A DNA stretch of 64,000 bases, taken from Zetaproteobacteria bacterium CG_4_9_14_3_um_filter_54_145 (GTDB taxonomy: Bacteria; Pseudomonadota; Zetaproteobacteria; Mariprofundales; Mariprofundaceae). The notes beneath the pieces were generated by a model, which worked only from the letters and a program-made list of their open reading frames with translations, searched no databases and was not told the origin of the DNA. Position numbers and translations under genes: made by a program. Of this stretch, positions 48,467-59,618 are shown one piece after another. The stretch's first letter is position 1. The number at the start of each line of letters is the position of its first letter. The stretch is taken from positions 1 through 64,000 of the forward strand of contig PFXI01000073.1 of NCBI GenBank assembly GCA_002791575.1, written 5' to 3'.

Positions 48467-49833
48467 GCCAGCTCCTCACGCAGCGTTGCCGCCAGAGCAC
48501 CGATGGAGCCGGCCCCCAACAGCATGACAATATTGCCTGCCGCCAGTTGCGCACGTACCGCTGTACGGGCTGCATCCAGATCATCGAGCAGCGATACCTG
48601 CCGATGTCCGCGCGCCAGCATCCCCTGACAGAGCACCTGACTGTTAACACCTTCAATGGCCGCTTCGCTGGCCGCATAGATCGGCAGCAGCGACACCTCA
48701 TTGGCCGTATCAAATGCACCCATGAAATCATCCATCAGATCGCGCGTGCGGGTAAAGCGGTGTGGCTGGAAAATCACGCTGATATGGCGATCGGGCCAGC
48801 AATCGCGGGCTGCCTGCAATGTTGCCAGAACCTCGCGCGGATGGTGGGCATAATCGTCGACCATCACACCCTCACCACTGCTGGTGCGCTGAAAGCGCCG
48901 CTGGATACCTTCAAAAGAGGCGATTGCGCTGCGGATAATTTCAATATCAATGCCCAGATCCATCAGCACGGCCATGGCGGCCAGTGCATTTTCGGCATTG
49001 TGCCTGCCCGGCATGGCCAGATGAAATTTGCCCAGATCGCCAGCCAGACGGCTGGCGGCGTGAAAACACTGGCCACTTGCATCCGCTTCCGAGTTAAGCA
49101 GGTGCAGATCCGCCTGCAGCGAGCTGCCATAGGTTGTCACCGGCTTATGCAGGTCGGCACGCAGGGCGGCAACATTCGGATGTTCGTGATGCAACACCAC
49201 CCGGCCATAGAACGGCACCAGATTAACGAAGCTTCTGAATGCCTCCTGCAACGTTTCAAAATCACCATAATGATCCAGATGCTCCGGATCGATATTGCTG
49301 ACCACGGCAATGGTTGGCGACAGCCGCAGGAAGGAGCCGTCGCTCTCATCCGCCTCGGCCACCAGCCACGGGCTGGCGCCAAGCCGGGCATTGCTGCCGG
49401 TAGCGGTCAGACGACCACCGATAATATAGGTCGGATCCATGCCGGCGGCTTCCATGCCGTGGGCAATCAGTGAGGTCATGGTCGTTTTACCATGGGAGCC
49501 GGCCACCGCCACCCCCTGTTTCATGCGCATCAGCTCGGACAGCATCTCGGCCCGCGGGATCACCGGAATACCCAACTGCTGTGCTGCGGAAATTTCCGGG
49601 TTACCTGCATCGATCGCCGAGGAGAGCACAACCACCTGTGCATTCCTGATATTTTCAGCCGCATGTCCAATAGTGACGGTAATACCGAGAGAGCGCAGAC
49701 GCACCACATTCGGCCCCTCGGCAGCATCGCTACCGGCCACGACAAAGCCCTGGTTATGCAACAGCTCGGCAATACCGCTCATGCCGATGCCGCCGATGCC
49801 AACCAGATGAATATGATCCACCCGTGCCTTCAT
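48463..49833 (-). CDS. murC: UDP-N-acetylmuramate--L-alanine ligase
   Basis: HLVGIGGIGMSGIAELL; VAGSHGKTTMTSLIAH; VDDYAHHPREVLATL. Confidence 0.97.
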   Translation of the reverse strand: MKARVDHIHLVGIGGIGMSGIAELLHNQGFVVAGSDAAEGPNVVRLRSLGITVTIGHAAENIRNAQVVVLSSAIDAGNPEISAAQQLGIPVIPRAEMLSELMRMKQGVAVAGSHGKTTMTSLIAHGMEAAGMDPTYIIGGRLTATGSNARLGASPWLVAEADESDGSFLRLSPTIAVVSNIDPEHLDHYGDFETLQEAFRSFVNLVPFYGRVVLHHEHPNVAALRADLHKPVTTYGSSLQADLHLLNSEADASGQCFHAASRLAGDLGKFHLAMPGRHNAENALAAMAVLMDLGIDIEIIRSAIASFEGIQRRFQRTSSGEGVMVDDYAHHPREVLATLQAARDCWPDRHISVIFQPHRFTRTRDLMDDFMGAFDTANEVSLLPIYAASEAAIEGVNSQVLCQGMLARGHRQVSLLDDLDAARTAVRAQLAAGNIVMLLGAGSIGALAATLREELA

Positions 49834-50972
49834 AAGCGTGCCTCCTGCATATTACTGTGCTGTTGCCCGCTGCTGTCTGCTGCCGGCAGAAATGCCGCCA
49901 GCACATCCAGCTGCCGCTGGCGCGCGTCCATCGGTGCAACCGCTGCCGTGGCACTGCTCATGGTGCTCAGCCTGCCCTGATCGAACAGACAGGTTTCAAT
50001 CTGTGCAGCCAGTGATTCCGCTGTCAGCTGCTGCTGATCGATCAGCAGTGCCCCGCCGCAATCGGCAAGTGCTCGGCCATTATGGCGTTGATGATCATCC
50101 GCTGCATGCGGCAGCGGCACAAACAGCGACGGCATGGCGCATACGGCCGCTTCGCTGACGGTCATGGCACCTGAGCGGGCAATCATCAGATCGCCTGCCG
50201 CATAGAATGCGGGCATATCATCACAAAACGATGCCACTTCAGCTGCGATTCCGGCCTCAGCATAAGTCTCGGCAGCAGCCTTACGCGCGGCATCATCGTG
50301 ACCTGCAATATGGTGCACGGTGAATACCCGCCCCTCTCTTGCCAGCATGGCACAGGCTGCCGGCACACACTGATTCAGGATGCGCGCACCCTGCGAGCCA
50401 CCCAGCACCAGTAAACGTGGCGGCAGATGGGCCTGCCAGGTTATTTGCATGATCGATGCACGCACGATGTTACCGGTAACGACACTTCGCACTTGCCGGC
50501 TGAGGTGACCGGATGCTGCGGCAAAGCCCAGCATCATACGTTTGCAGAAACGGCCCAGCGTCCGGTTCACCAGACCCGGCATGGCATTCTGTTCGTAGAG
50601 TATCACCGGCACGCGCGTCAGCAGTGCCGCCAGCACAGCCGAGACACTGGCATAGCCACCGACACCGACCAGCAGATCCGGCCGGTTCTCACGCCAGTTG
50701 CGCAGTATCGTTACGACCGACTTCGGCAACTCCCACAGCAATACGCGCAGCTTCTGCCACAGGCCCGCACCCTTGATGCCGTGCATACTCAGCAGTAACA
50801 CCGACTCACCGCGCTCCGGCAACAGCTTCGCCTCCAGTCCGCGTTCCGCGCCGATAAAGCGTACGTCGAGAGCAGGCCAGCGCTCGCGCGCAGCATCGGC
50901 CAGCGCCAGTGCAGGCATGACATGGCCGCCGGTACCACCGCCGGCAATACAGAGAACAGGTACGCGGCTCAA
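49830..50972 (-). CDS. murG: Undecaprenyldiphospho-muramoylpentapeptide beta-N-acetylglucosaminyltransferase
   Basis: IAGGGTGGHVMPALALADA; VLGGSQGARILN; RSGAMTVSEAAV. Confidence 0.97.
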   Translation of the reverse strand: MSRVPVLCIAGGGTGGHVMPALALADAARERWPALDVRFIGAERGLEAKLLPERGESVLLLSMHGIKGAGLWQKLRVLLWELPKSVVTILRNWRENRPDLLVGVGGYASVSAVLAALLTRVPVILYEQNAMPGLVNRTLGRFCKRMMLGFAAASGHLSRQVRSVVTGNIVRASIMQITWQAHLPPRLLVLGGSQGARILNQCVPAACAMLAREGRVFTVHHIAGHDDAARKAAAETYAEAGIAAEVASFCDDMPAFYAAGDLMIARSGAMTVSEAAVCAMPSLFVPLPHAADDHQRHNGRALADCGGALLIDQQQLTAESLAAQIETCLFDQGRLSTMSSATAAVAPMDARQRQLDVLAAFLPAADSSGQQHSNMQEARL

Positions 50973-52210
50973 AACAGATGCTCCAGTCCGTCATGCTCAG
51001 GCTGTTGCGCGGGCGTAGCAGTGCGCGCCCGGTCTTTGCCACCGGCAAGCGGTTTCTCGCGGGGGGCTGCCCTCTTTTGCAGACGGACATTGCCTGAGCC
51101 ATGTCGCTGCACCGACAGCACGAGTCCGATCAGCATGCATTCACCAATCAGTGCGCTGCCGCCATAGGAAACAAACGGCAGCGGCATGCCCTTGGTCGGC
51201 AACATGCCCATTGCGGCACCGAGGTTGATCAACAACGCCACGCCTATACTCATCATGCAGCCAAGCACAATCAGACGGGCGAACATATCTTCCTGTATAA
51301 TCGCCATCCAGATGCCACGGGAGAGCAATACGGCAAATACGGTAAGCATCAGCAGCATGCCCACCATACCCAGCTCCTCACCGATACTGGCGGAGATAAA
51401 GTCGGTAAATACCTCAGGCAGGTAAAACAGCTTCTGCACGCCCTGGCCGATGCCGGCACCGAACAGGCCGCCACTACCGAAGGCGATCTCCGACTGGATC
51501 AGCTGATAGCCACTGCCATACTGGTCCTGCCACGGATCCAGAAAAGTGACCATACGCTGCATACGATACGGCTCAAAGATCACCGCCATCGCGCCCAATG
51601 GTATAAATGTTGCAATCATCAGCGCCAGATGCCTGATCGGTACGCCGCCGACAAACCACATGCAGAAGCATGCTGCGGACAACAGCACGGCACTGCCGAA
51701 GTCCGGCTGCAGCAGAAGCAAGCCCAGCGAGATGGCCAGCACCACCAGCATGGGGGCAAGGCCAGATGAAAACTGTTGCAAGCGCTCGGGAAAAGAGCCC
51801 ATATAGTAGGCCATATAGACAATCACTGCCGGCTTGAGCAACTCAACAGGCTGCAGTGTCAGGCCGAACATGGAGAACCAGCGCTGCGCGCCATTGATCT
51901 CGCGCCCCAGCCCCGGAATCAGCACCGCTACCATCAGGGCCAGCCCCAGACCGAGAACGGGCAGGGAGACCGCGCGCCACCAGTTGACATCAATGCGTGA
52001 GAGCCCCCACATAATGCACAGCCCCACAGGTATATAGAACAGCCAGTGACTGATGATGCGTAGCGGATCATGGTACCGTACTTCAGCCACACTGACGCTG
52101 GTGCTGTAGACCATCAGCACACTGAATGACAACAACGCCAATACGCAGCCCAGCAGCACACCATCCGGCGGCAGCAAGCGATCACCTGTCTTTTTCATGG
52201 CCCGACTCAT
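50969..52210 (-). CDS. ftsW: Cell division protein FtsW (SEDS glycosyltransferase)
   Basis: QPVELLKPAVIVYMAYY; LLQPDFGSAVLL; PFVSYGGSALIGECMLIGLVLSV. Confidence 0.95.
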   Translation of the reverse strand: MSRAMKKTGDRLLPPDGVLLGCVLALLSFSVLMVYSTSVSVAEVRYHDPLRIISHWLFYIPVGLCIMWGLSRIDVNWWRAVSLPVLGLGLALMVAVLIPGLGREINGAQRWFSMFGLTLQPVELLKPAVIVYMAYYMGSFPERLQQFSSGLAPMLVVLAISLGLLLLQPDFGSAVLLSAACFCMWFVGGVPIRHLALMIATFIPLGAMAVIFEPYRMQRMVTFLDPWQDQYGSGYQLIQSEIAFGSGGLFGAGIGQGVQKLFYLPEVFTDFISASIGEELGMVGMLLMLTVFAVLLSRGIWMAIIQEDMFARLIVLGCMMSIGVALLINLGAAMGMLPTKGMPLPFVSYGGSALIGECMLIGLVLSVQRHGSGNVRLQKRAAPREKPLAGGKDRARTATPAQQPEHDGLEHLF

Positions 52211-53565
52211 GCGCCCGGCTCCAGTGCGGCAACAGCATCTGCAAAACAGCGGCCACGCTCGGCATAGTCGCTAAACTGATCCTGACTCGCGGCCGCAGGC
52301 GATAACAGTACGGGCAACCCGGCTGTTGCAGTAGTCGCTGCAGCAACCGCCTTCTGCATCGTGCCAACTGCATCAACCCTGACACCCGCAAGCTTGGCCA
52401 GCGCAATAAATGCGGCCATATCGCTGCCGATCACCAGCATCAGCGCCACATGCTCGGCAACCACATCTTTCAATGCACTGATATCCAGTCCCTTGCGCAA
52501 GCCGCCGCATATCCAGATTACCTGCTCAAAAGAGTGCAATGCAGCACTGGCTGCATCCGGATTGGTTGCCTTCGAATCGTTAAACCACTGGCGTCCCTGC
52601 ACTTCGCCCAGCGACTGCAAACGGTGCGACAGGCCGCGAAACGAGGTCAGTGACTGCCGTATAACAGCCGGTGATATACCGAAATCAGCCGCTGCCTGAC
52701 CGGCAACAGCCAGATTCAGATGCTGGTGACGTCCTCTGGCCTGCAACTCGCTTGCCTCAATCGTGTAGGGTTGATCATAATGGTGCCAGAACAGCTGCCA
52801 GCTACCATCCTTACTCATCTGCACACCGCAATCGAGACCGTCGGACGACCCCACGCCGAAGCGGCGCACATAGACACCACGGCTTTTCAGCTCGCCGGCC
52901 AGCGCATCCCACTCCGCATCTACTGGCAGCATCGCCTTGTCGCCTGCGCCCTGACGGGCAAACAAACGCAATTTCGCTTCCCGATAGGCCTGCATATCAA
53001 CATGCATATCGGCGTGATCCGGCTGCACATTCAACAACGCCGCCCAGCACGGGTGAATCGGCTCGGCACGTTCGAGCTGAAAACTCGACAGCTCCAGCAC
53101 TACCCGCGGGGGCTGGTCGCCCGTATCAATCAATTCCAGCATCGGCTTGCCGATGTTTCCGGCAGCTTCAATACCTCCCGGCAACACATCCAGCATGGTG
53201 TTGATCAGGGTGACCGTTGTGGTTTTGCCGTTGGTACCGGTGACGGCAATCATATCACCATGAAAGTGTTCACCAAACAGTTGCAGATCGCCATAAACAG
53301 GTATGCCCGCCGCACGCGCGCTGACCAGTGCCGGGTGGTGCCAGTTGATGCCGGGGCTGACAATGATACGCCCGAATGAGAGCAGACGGACGCCATCCAG
53401 CGCGCCGATATGCAGCGGAAGATCAATACCTGCAGGCAGGCTCAGCTTCGACTCATCAAACGCCTCACACGTCATGCCGTTGGCCAGCAGAAAGCGCACC
53501 ACGGAGATGCCCGTTCGCCCCATACCGACCACGGCCGTGTGCATCGCACCTTTGTTGGCAGCCAT
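52207..53565 (-). CDS. murD: UDP-N-acetylmuramoylalanine--D-glutamate ligase
   Basis: VVGMGRTGISVVRFL; VTGTNGKTTTVTLINTML; FNDSKATNPDAASAAL. Confidence 0.96.
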   Translation of the reverse strand: MAANKGAMHTAVVGMGRTGISVVRFLLANGMTCEAFDESKLSLPAGIDLPLHIGALDGVRLLSFGRIIVSPGINWHHPALVSARAAGIPVYGDLQLFGEHFHGDMIAVTGTNGKTTTVTLINTMLDVLPGGIEAAGNIGKPMLELIDTGDQPPRVVLELSSFQLERAEPIHPCWAALLNVQPDHADMHVDMQAYREAKLRLFARQGAGDKAMLPVDAEWDALAGELKSRGVYVRRFGVGSSDGLDCGVQMSKDGSWQLFWHHYDQPYTIEASELQARGRHQHLNLAVAGQAAADFGISPAVIRQSLTSFRGLSHRLQSLGEVQGRQWFNDSKATNPDAASAALHSFEQVIWICGGLRKGLDISALKDVVAEHVALMLVIGSDMAAFIALAKLAGVRVDAVGTMQKAVAAATTATAGLPVLLSPAAASQDQFSDYAERGRCFADAVAALEPGA

Positions 53566-53570
53566 GTTTT

Positions 53571-54641
53571 TCACCGGAGTTTCAGGGTGGATAGCGCCAC
53601 CAGCGCAAGCAGGATAGAGATAATCCAGAAGCGGACGATCACCTTCGGCTCCGGCCACCCCTTGAGTTCATAATGGTGATGGATAGGCGCCATGCGGAAA
53701 ACACGTTTACCGGTCAGCTTGAAGCTGGCCACCTGCACCATCACCGATACAGCCTCCAGCACGAACAGACCGCCGGCAATGGCCAGCAGAAACTGCTGAT
53801 GCACGGCGCAGGCGACAAAACCGAGTGCGCCACCCAGTGCCAGTGCACCGACGTCACCCATAAACACCTGCGCTGGATAGGTATTGAACCAGAGAAAGCC
53901 GAGACAGCCGCCAACGAGTGCGCCGCAGAAAATGGCCAGCTCACCCGCTCCCGGTACAAACGGAATCATCAGATAGGCCGAGAATTTGGCATGGCCTGCC
54001 AGGTAAACGACAACAGCCAGTGCCGATGCCACCATAAAAGTCGGCGCCACTGCCAGTCCATCGAGGCCGTCTGTCAGATTCACTGCATTCGATGTACCCA
54101 CCAGCACAAACAACACGAAGAGCACGTAAAACCAGCCCATATCCCACTGCATATTGAAAAACGGAATATCAACCACCGGCTCGGTCATCATCATCAAACC
54201 AACCGCGGCAATACCGCCGAACAGGGTCTGCAGCAGCAGCTTCCAGCGCCCGGCAAGTCCTTTCGGGTTGCGACGCATGATTTTCAGATAATCATCCAGC
54301 CAGCCCACCAGTCCGTAACCCAGCGTCACCAGCATGGCCAGCCAGATAAAGCCATTGGTCAGATCAGCCCACAACAGCGTCGCTACCGTCAGCGCAAACA
54401 GAATCAGCAGGCCGCCCATCGTCGGCGTACCCTGTTTGATCAGATGGGTCTGCGGTCCGTCATTGCGGATAGGCTGCCCCTTGCCCTGGTTGATTTTCAG
54501 CCAGCGGATAAACCATGGCCCCATCAGCCAGCAGATCACCAGCGAGGTAATCAGCGCATATACCGTACGGAATGTAATATACTGAAACAGGTTGAATATC
54601 GAATACTGGTCGGCCAGCGGGTAGAGCAGGTTATACAGCAT
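53571..54641 (-). CDS. mraY: Phospho-N-acetylmuramoyl-pentapeptide-transferase
   Basis: [60 protein letters not shown]. Confidence 0.97.
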   Translation of the reverse strand: MLYNLLYPLADQYSIFNLFQYITFRTVYALITSLVICWLMGPWFIRWLKINQGKGQPIRNDGPQTHLIKQGTPTMGGLLILFALTVATLLWADLTNGFIWLAMLVTLGYGLVGWLDDYLKIMRRNPKGLAGRWKLLLQTLFGGIAAVGLMMMTEPVVDIPFFNMQWDMGWFYVLFVLFVLVGTSNAVNLTDGLDGLAVAPTFMVASALAVVVYLAGHAKFSAYLMIPFVPGAGELAIFCGALVGGCLGFLWFNTYPAQVFMGDVGALALGGALGFVACAVHQQFLLAIAGGLFVLEAVSVMVQVASFKLTGKRVFRMAPIHHHYELKGWPEPKVIVRFWIISILLALVALSTLKLR

Positions 54642-55989
54642 GCTGTACCTCCGCGTTCTGGCTGGCACACAGCACATTGACCACGGCTTCCAGCGCCATA
54701 CTGCGCGAAGCCTTAACCAGGACGGTTGCCTCCGGGCCGAATGACTCGCGGCTCAGCGATGCGGCCGCAGCGCGATGATCCGGATACCAGCGGGCACTGG
54801 ATGATCCGATGGCCAGATCATGCATCTTAGAGCCCACCAGATAGAGCCTGTCGATACCGCTGACATCCAGGCCTGTATGCGCCGCCTTGCTCTCCTGCCC
54901 GAGCTCGGCCATATCGCCGAGCACCGCCACGCGGCAACCGGGCATGGCTTTAAGCGTATCAAGAGCAGCCTGCATCGAAATCGGATTGGCGTTGTAACTG
55001 TCATCAAGCACCGTGCAGCCATCGCTACCGGTAAGCACCTGCATGCGGCCGGCCGGCGGCTGCCATGATGCGAGTGCTGCAACCACATCATGCAGGCGCA
55101 CATCCGCCATCAGGCGCATGATGATGCAGGCAGCCAGATGCATATTGGCCGCCCAGTGTCGTGCCGGCAGTGCCAGCTTGATCTCTGCCTGTTCATCACC
55201 GCGCTTAAAATGCAGGCATTGTCCTTCCAGCCGCCAGCGCAGCTCCGCTTGTTCAACATCGAGCAAATCCGATGGCGGTGTAACCTGATACCTGCTCAAC
55301 TGCCCTGCCACGCCTGCTCCCAGCGCGCACCATGCGCCCGGGTTCAGATGCGTGAACAACTTGGCTTTTTCCGCAACCACGCCCGCCAGGCCACCGAGCC
55401 CTTCGCTATGGGCGCTGGTGATACCGGTCAGCACGGCGATATCAGGCTGCACTATGGCGGAGAGACGCTGCATCTCACCGATCTCGGAGATACCGCATTC
55501 AATCAGTGCCACATCAGCATCTGCAGGCACTGCCAGCAGGGTCTTCGGCACACCCACCAGATTATTCAGGTTGGCCGTTGTCGCAGCCACACGCACGCCC
55601 AGCATGGAGAGACCATGCTGCAGCAGTGAGCGCACACTTGTTTTGCCAAATGAGCCGGAGATCGCCACAACCTGAGTCCGCTCCAGCTGCATGCGCCACG
55701 CATGGGCAATATCGCCGAGCGCCTGCAGCGTATCTGTCACCAGTAGTTGTGGCACGGCCAGTTCAGACCAGTGGCGTGCACCTCTGGCATCGCCAATCAG
55801 GGCGCAGGCCCTGTCCGCTACAGGCACGGCAAAATGGTGGCCGTCAAAATTCGGCCCGCGCAGCGCCAGAAAGCACTGGCCGGCGTGAAAATCACGCGTG
55901 TCGGTTGTGATCTCACTCACCCGCGCAGGCGTGCCATGCAGCCATTCGCCGCCTGTCGCTCGCTGGATATCCGCTCCGCTCAGGCGCAT
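54631..55989 (-). CDS. murF: UDP-N-acetylmuramoyl-tripeptide--D-alanyl-D-alanine ligase
   Basis: [36 protein letters not shown]. Confidence 0.96.
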   Translation of the reverse strand: MRLSGADIQRATGGEWLHGTPARVSEITTDTRDFHAGQCFLALRGPNFDGHHFAVPVADRACALIGDARGARHWSELAVPQLLVTDTLQALGDIAHAWRMQLERTQVVAISGSFGKTSVRSLLQHGLSMLGVRVAATTANLNNLVGVPKTLLAVPADADVALIECGISEIGEMQRLSAIVQPDIAVLTGITSAHSEGLGGLAGVVAEKAKLFTHLNPGAWCALGAGVAGQLSRYQVTPPSDLLDVEQAELRWRLEGQCLHFKRGDEQAEIKLALPARHWAANMHLAACIIMRLMADVRLHDVVAALASWQPPAGRMQVLTGSDGCTVLDDSYNANPISMQAALDTLKAMPGCRVAVLGDMAELGQESKAAHTGLDVSGIDRLYLVGSKMHDLAIGSSSARWYPDHRAAAASLSRESFGPEATVLVKASRSMALEAVVNVLCASQNAEVQHAV

Positions 55990-57500
55990 CGATCCAACCC
56001 GGGGATGCCATGTTTCAGATGCAGCGAGGTATTGGCTATCGCCTCATCGCTCCACGGCAAACGCTGCCCGCAGACTTCCATATAGGCCTCATGTCCCTTG
56101 CCAGCGATGATCAACAGATCACCATCCTCCAGCGCAGCAATGGCTTCATCGATCGCCTTGCCGCGATCCAGCTGCAACTTGACCTCGGCCGTATAGGGGC
56201 GGGACATCCCCTGCTCTATCTCGGATGCGATCACTGCCGGCATTTCGCCGCGCGGATTGTCCGAGGTAATCCAGACCAGATCAGCCAGCTCGGCCGCAAT
56301 AGCACCCATCTGGGGACGCTTTTCACGATCGCGTTCACCACCACAGCCGAACACCACACTCAAACGGCCGCGGGTCAGCTTACGCGCGGCCAGCAGGCAG
56401 CGCTCCAGCGCTTCCGGCGTATGAGCATAGTCGATATAGACCTGGCCGTAACCGGCGGTCACCTCCTGCATACGTCCGGGAGGTGCGCTGATACGGCCGA
56501 GCAGTTGCGGCAGATCCGTCAGCGGAACGGCCATCGATACCATCAGTGTCAGCGCTACACATGCCACATTCTCGGCATGGAAATCACCCAGCGGGATATC
56601 TTCAATAACCACTTCATCATCGCCGCTTTTCAGGCGCAACAGTCCCGGCAACTCCTGCTCCCAGGCAAGATCGACATCATCCCGGTAGAGGCCGTGGCCG
56701 TACCAGCAGCTCTGCTCCGGCGCATGTTCACGGATGTCGGCATGATCGGCATTGGCCACCACATTGCCGCCGTGCGCCGCAGTTGCCTGTACAAAACCGG
56801 CCTTGGTCTTCAGATAAGCGCTATAACCGCCGTGATCCTGCAGATGATCGTGGCCCATATTGGTCCAGACAGCGGTATGGAAATCGATACCTGCAATGCG
56901 CTCCTGTGCAATACCGTGCGAAGAGATTTCGCAGGCAACACCGAAGACGCCCTCCAGATTGGCCGATGAGAGCATGGCATGCATGGTCAGCATCGATGGC
57001 GTGGTATTGCCGATATCGAGGATATCATCCGGAGAGCGTAACCAGCCCAGTGTACCGCAGCTCCACACCGGTTGGGACTGAAAACGGGTCAGTGCCTCGC
57101 GCAGCATCCAGGCAACACTGGTTTTGCCATCGGTACCGGTAATGCCGTAGAAATGGGTGCGCGCATGCTCCGTGCGGAACAGGCGCCGCAACAACAGCCC
57201 TGCCTGCTGCATCGATGCCAGCTGCAGTACCGGCAAATCAGACTCCACCGCAACACCGACAGCAATAATCGCAGTCGCTCCCTGCCGGCTGGCCACCTCG
57301 GCATACTCTGCCGCACGCGCCCTGCTGCGCGGCAAACACATCATCGCATAGCCCGGCTTCACATAACGGGAGTCATCACAGATGCCCATGATCTGGACAT
57401 CATCATCACTATCGGCTTTCAGCTCTCCAAGCCCGTCGGCCAGTGCCCGCAGTGAGAATCCGGATTCCAGCTCAGCCGAGCGTGTTTGCGCGTTAGTCAT
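55980..57500 (-). CDS. murE: UDP-N-acetylmuramoyl-L-alanyl-D-glutamate--2,6-diaminopimelate ligase
   Basis: GITGTDGKTSVAWMLREAL; YIDYAHTPEALERCLL; TSDNPRGEMPAVI (DNPR motif typical of the DAP-adding enzyme). Confidence 0.96.
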   Translation of the reverse strand: MTNAQTRSAELESGFSLRALADGLGELKADSDDDVQIMGICDDSRYVKPGYAMMCLPRSRARAAEYAEVASRQGATAIIAVGVAVESDLPVLQLASMQQAGLLLRRLFRTEHARTHFYGITGTDGKTSVAWMLREALTRFQSQPVWSCGTLGWLRSPDDILDIGNTTPSMLTMHAMLSSANLEGVFGVACEISSHGIAQERIAGIDFHTAVWTNMGHDHLQDHGGYSAYLKTKAGFVQATAAHGGNVVANADHADIREHAPEQSCWYGHGLYRDDVDLAWEQELPGLLRLKSGDDEVVIEDIPLGDFHAENVACVALTLMVSMAVPLTDLPQLLGRISAPPGRMQEVTAGYGQVYIDYAHTPEALERCLLAARKLTRGRLSVVFGCGGERDREKRPQMGAIAAELADLVWITSDNPRGEMPAVIASEIEQGMSRPYTAEVKLQLDRGKAIDEAIAALEDGDLLIIAGKGHEAYMEVCGQRLPWSDEAIANTSLHLKHGIPGLDRCA

Positions 57501-59361
57501 TGAGCCATACCTCCAGAGCATCACCCTGCTGCAGACTTAATGCCGCAGCAGGCTTGTAACGCTGTACCCAACCGGAGCCATGCACATGCAGCCTTAAGCC
57601 ACGCTCTGCCGCATAGCGCCGCACTTCGCGCATGGACATGCCTGCGAGCGATGTGCCATCAAGAACCGGTACTTCAGTGGCGATGGTCATGTTCCGCCAG
57701 GCCGTCTGATCTTCGATACGTGCCGACACACCCAGATAGGGCAGCACGCTTTCTGCAATATGGCGGAATACCGGGGCTGCAACCTGGCCGCCATAGATAC
57801 TCTTCTGCGGCTCATCGACAACGACCACGATCACCAGCTGCGGGTCATTCACCGGTGCTACACCGGCAAATACAGCCATATATTTGCTCTTGCTGTAGCT
57901 GCCATGCACACCCGGCTTCTGGGCCGTGCCGGTTTTACCGGCAATCCGATAACCTTCAGGCACGGCATATTTACCTGTGCCATCTTCACTGGTAGCAAAC
58001 TCCAGCATCGTCAGCACCTGATTCGCAATCGCCGCAGTCATGACACGTTTATGCTTTCCGGCCTGATCGGCAAACAGGCGCGGCGTTGTGTATATGCCCT
58101 TGTTGGCAAAAACAGAAAAGGCCGCTGCAAGTTGCAACGGCGTAACAGCGATCCCCTGTCCAAATGCGATATTGGCTGTCTCAACAGGGCCCCAGCGTTC
58201 GGGGCTGAGTACAATGCCGGGTGATTCCCCGCTCAAACCTGAACCACTTCGACTGCCAAAGCCGACCCGCTCCAGCATGTCATACATATCATTGGAGCCG
58301 ACATCCATCGCCAGTTTGGCCGCACCGATATTACTCGAATGCACCAGAATGCCGGTCAGATCCAGCCAGCCGGCCTCATGATCATCATGAATGGTGTAAT
58401 CCGCCACACGCATGGCGCCATTTTCGCAGAACACACGCGAGTCCGGCTGCCAGCGACCGGACTGCAACGCTGCGGCAATGGTGAACGGCTTCATGGTTGA
58501 GCCCGGCTCAAACACATCGGTGATGGCACGATTGCGCCATTCACCCGGGTGAAAGTCGCCGAAATTGTTGGGGTTGTATCCCGGCCAGTTGGCCATAGCC
58601 AGCACCGCACCGTCCGACGGACGCATCACGACAACTGAACCGCCCTTGGCCTGCTGCTCCCGCACACCATCGGCGAGTGCTGCATAGGCGATACTCTGGA
58701 TGGAGGCATCCAGCGTCAGTTTGAAACCCTTGCCCGGCGTTGGTTCACGCAACCATACACCATCGGGCAGGGAGTGACCGCGCGCATCACGGCGTACCTG
58801 ACGAATGCCCGGCTCTCCGCTCAACTGTGCGTTCCAGCGGCGCTCAATACCCTCAAGCCCCTTGCCATCGATACCGACAAAACCGAGCAGATGACCAGTC
58901 ACAGGACCCAGTGGCTGGTAACGACGCCACTCGCTCTCCATACGCACACCGGGGATCGCCAGCGCCATCACTTTTTCCGCCTTGGCCGGTGATATCTGCC
59001 GGGCCAGCCAGACAAAGCCCTTACGGTTGTGTAGTTTCTTATGCAGCTTACGTGATGAGATACCCAGCTCATGCGCCAGACTGGCAATGCTCGCTGTCGG
59101 CACCTCGTCGGCGATTGCCGCGATCGAAGGAATCTCGACACTCTCTGCCAGCACACGCCCCTTATGGTCCAGAATCGGTCCGCGCGGCGCCTGCGTGGTA
59201 AACTCCCGATAACGCTGTTTCTCCGCCATATCGCTCAGACGATCCGATTGCAGCCACTGCAGATCGACGACGCGCACAGCCAGCAGCAGCACGCCGAGCG
59301 CCAGCAAGCCGGCGACAAACTCGATGCGGCGGCGAATGAACACCTGCTCCTTGCCACTCAT
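57493..59361 (-). CDS. ftsI: Peptidoglycan D,D-transpeptidase FtsI (PBP3) with C-terminal PASTA-like segment
   Basis: FEPGSTMKPFTIAAAL (SxxK), SSN, KTGTAQK motifs; C-terminal VPVLDGTSLAGMSMREVRRYAAERGL. Confidence 0.95.
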   Translation of the reverse strand: MSGKEQVFIRRRIEFVAGLLALGVLLLAVRVVDLQWLQSDRLSDMAEKQRYREFTTQAPRGPILDHKGRVLAESVEIPSIAAIADEVPTASIASLAHELGISSRKLHKKLHNRKGFVWLARQISPAKAEKVMALAIPGVRMESEWRRYQPLGPVTGHLLGFVGIDGKGLEGIERRWNAQLSGEPGIRQVRRDARGHSLPDGVWLREPTPGKGFKLTLDASIQSIAYAALADGVREQQAKGGSVVVMRPSDGAVLAMANWPGYNPNNFGDFHPGEWRNRAITDVFEPGSTMKPFTIAAALQSGRWQPDSRVFCENGAMRVADYTIHDDHEAGWLDLTGILVHSSNIGAAKLAMDVGSNDMYDMLERVGFGSRSGSGLSGESPGIVLSPERWGPVETANIAFGQGIAVTPLQLAAAFSVFANKGIYTTPRLFADQAGKHKRVMTAAIANQVLTMLEFATSEDGTGKYAVPEGYRIAGKTGTAQKPGVHGSYSKSKYMAVFAGVAPVNDPQLVIVVVVDEPQKSIYGGQVAAPVFRHIAESVLPYLGVSARIEDQTAWRNMTIATEVPVLDGTSLAGMSMREVRRYAAERGLRLHVHGSGWVQRYKPAAALSLQQGDALEVWLND

Positions 59362-59618
59362 GGATGCAGTACCTGCATGGGCCGTGGCGGCGCCATGCCC
59401 AGTGTGCTGCGGGCATATTCACGCAAACGATCCGGACGCGTCAGACTGGCGATCTCCAGACGCAAGGTGCTGGTCTCCAGCTTGATTGCTTCCTGTTCGG
59501 CAGCCAGCTTCTGCGAGCCGAGCGACAACTCATAGCGCAGGTGTGACAGCCACACCTGATTACCGGCCAGTATGGCAACGGCCAGGAGCAGGAACATCCA
59601 TGCACGCGGGGCGATCAA
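59358..59618 (-). CDS. ftsL: Cell division protein FtsL
   Basis: Small single-TM coiled-coil protein at the conserved position between rsmH and ftsI. Confidence 0.82.
   Translation of the reverse strand: MIAPRAWMFLLLAVAILAGNQVWLSHLRYELSLGSQKLAAEQEAIKLETSTLRLEIASLTRPDRLREYARSTLGMAPPRPMQVLHP

Noticed and set aside
48352-49473. 373-aa plus-strand ORF opposite murB/murC
   Set aside because: Antisense to two clear dcw genes, no recognisable motifs, composition typical of shadow ORFs.
53673-54680. 335-aa plus-strand ORF exactly opposite mraY
   Set aside because: Translation is low-complexity His/Gln/Arg-rich and mirrors the codon bias of mraY; no domain or RBS recognised. Treated as a spurious antisense ORF.
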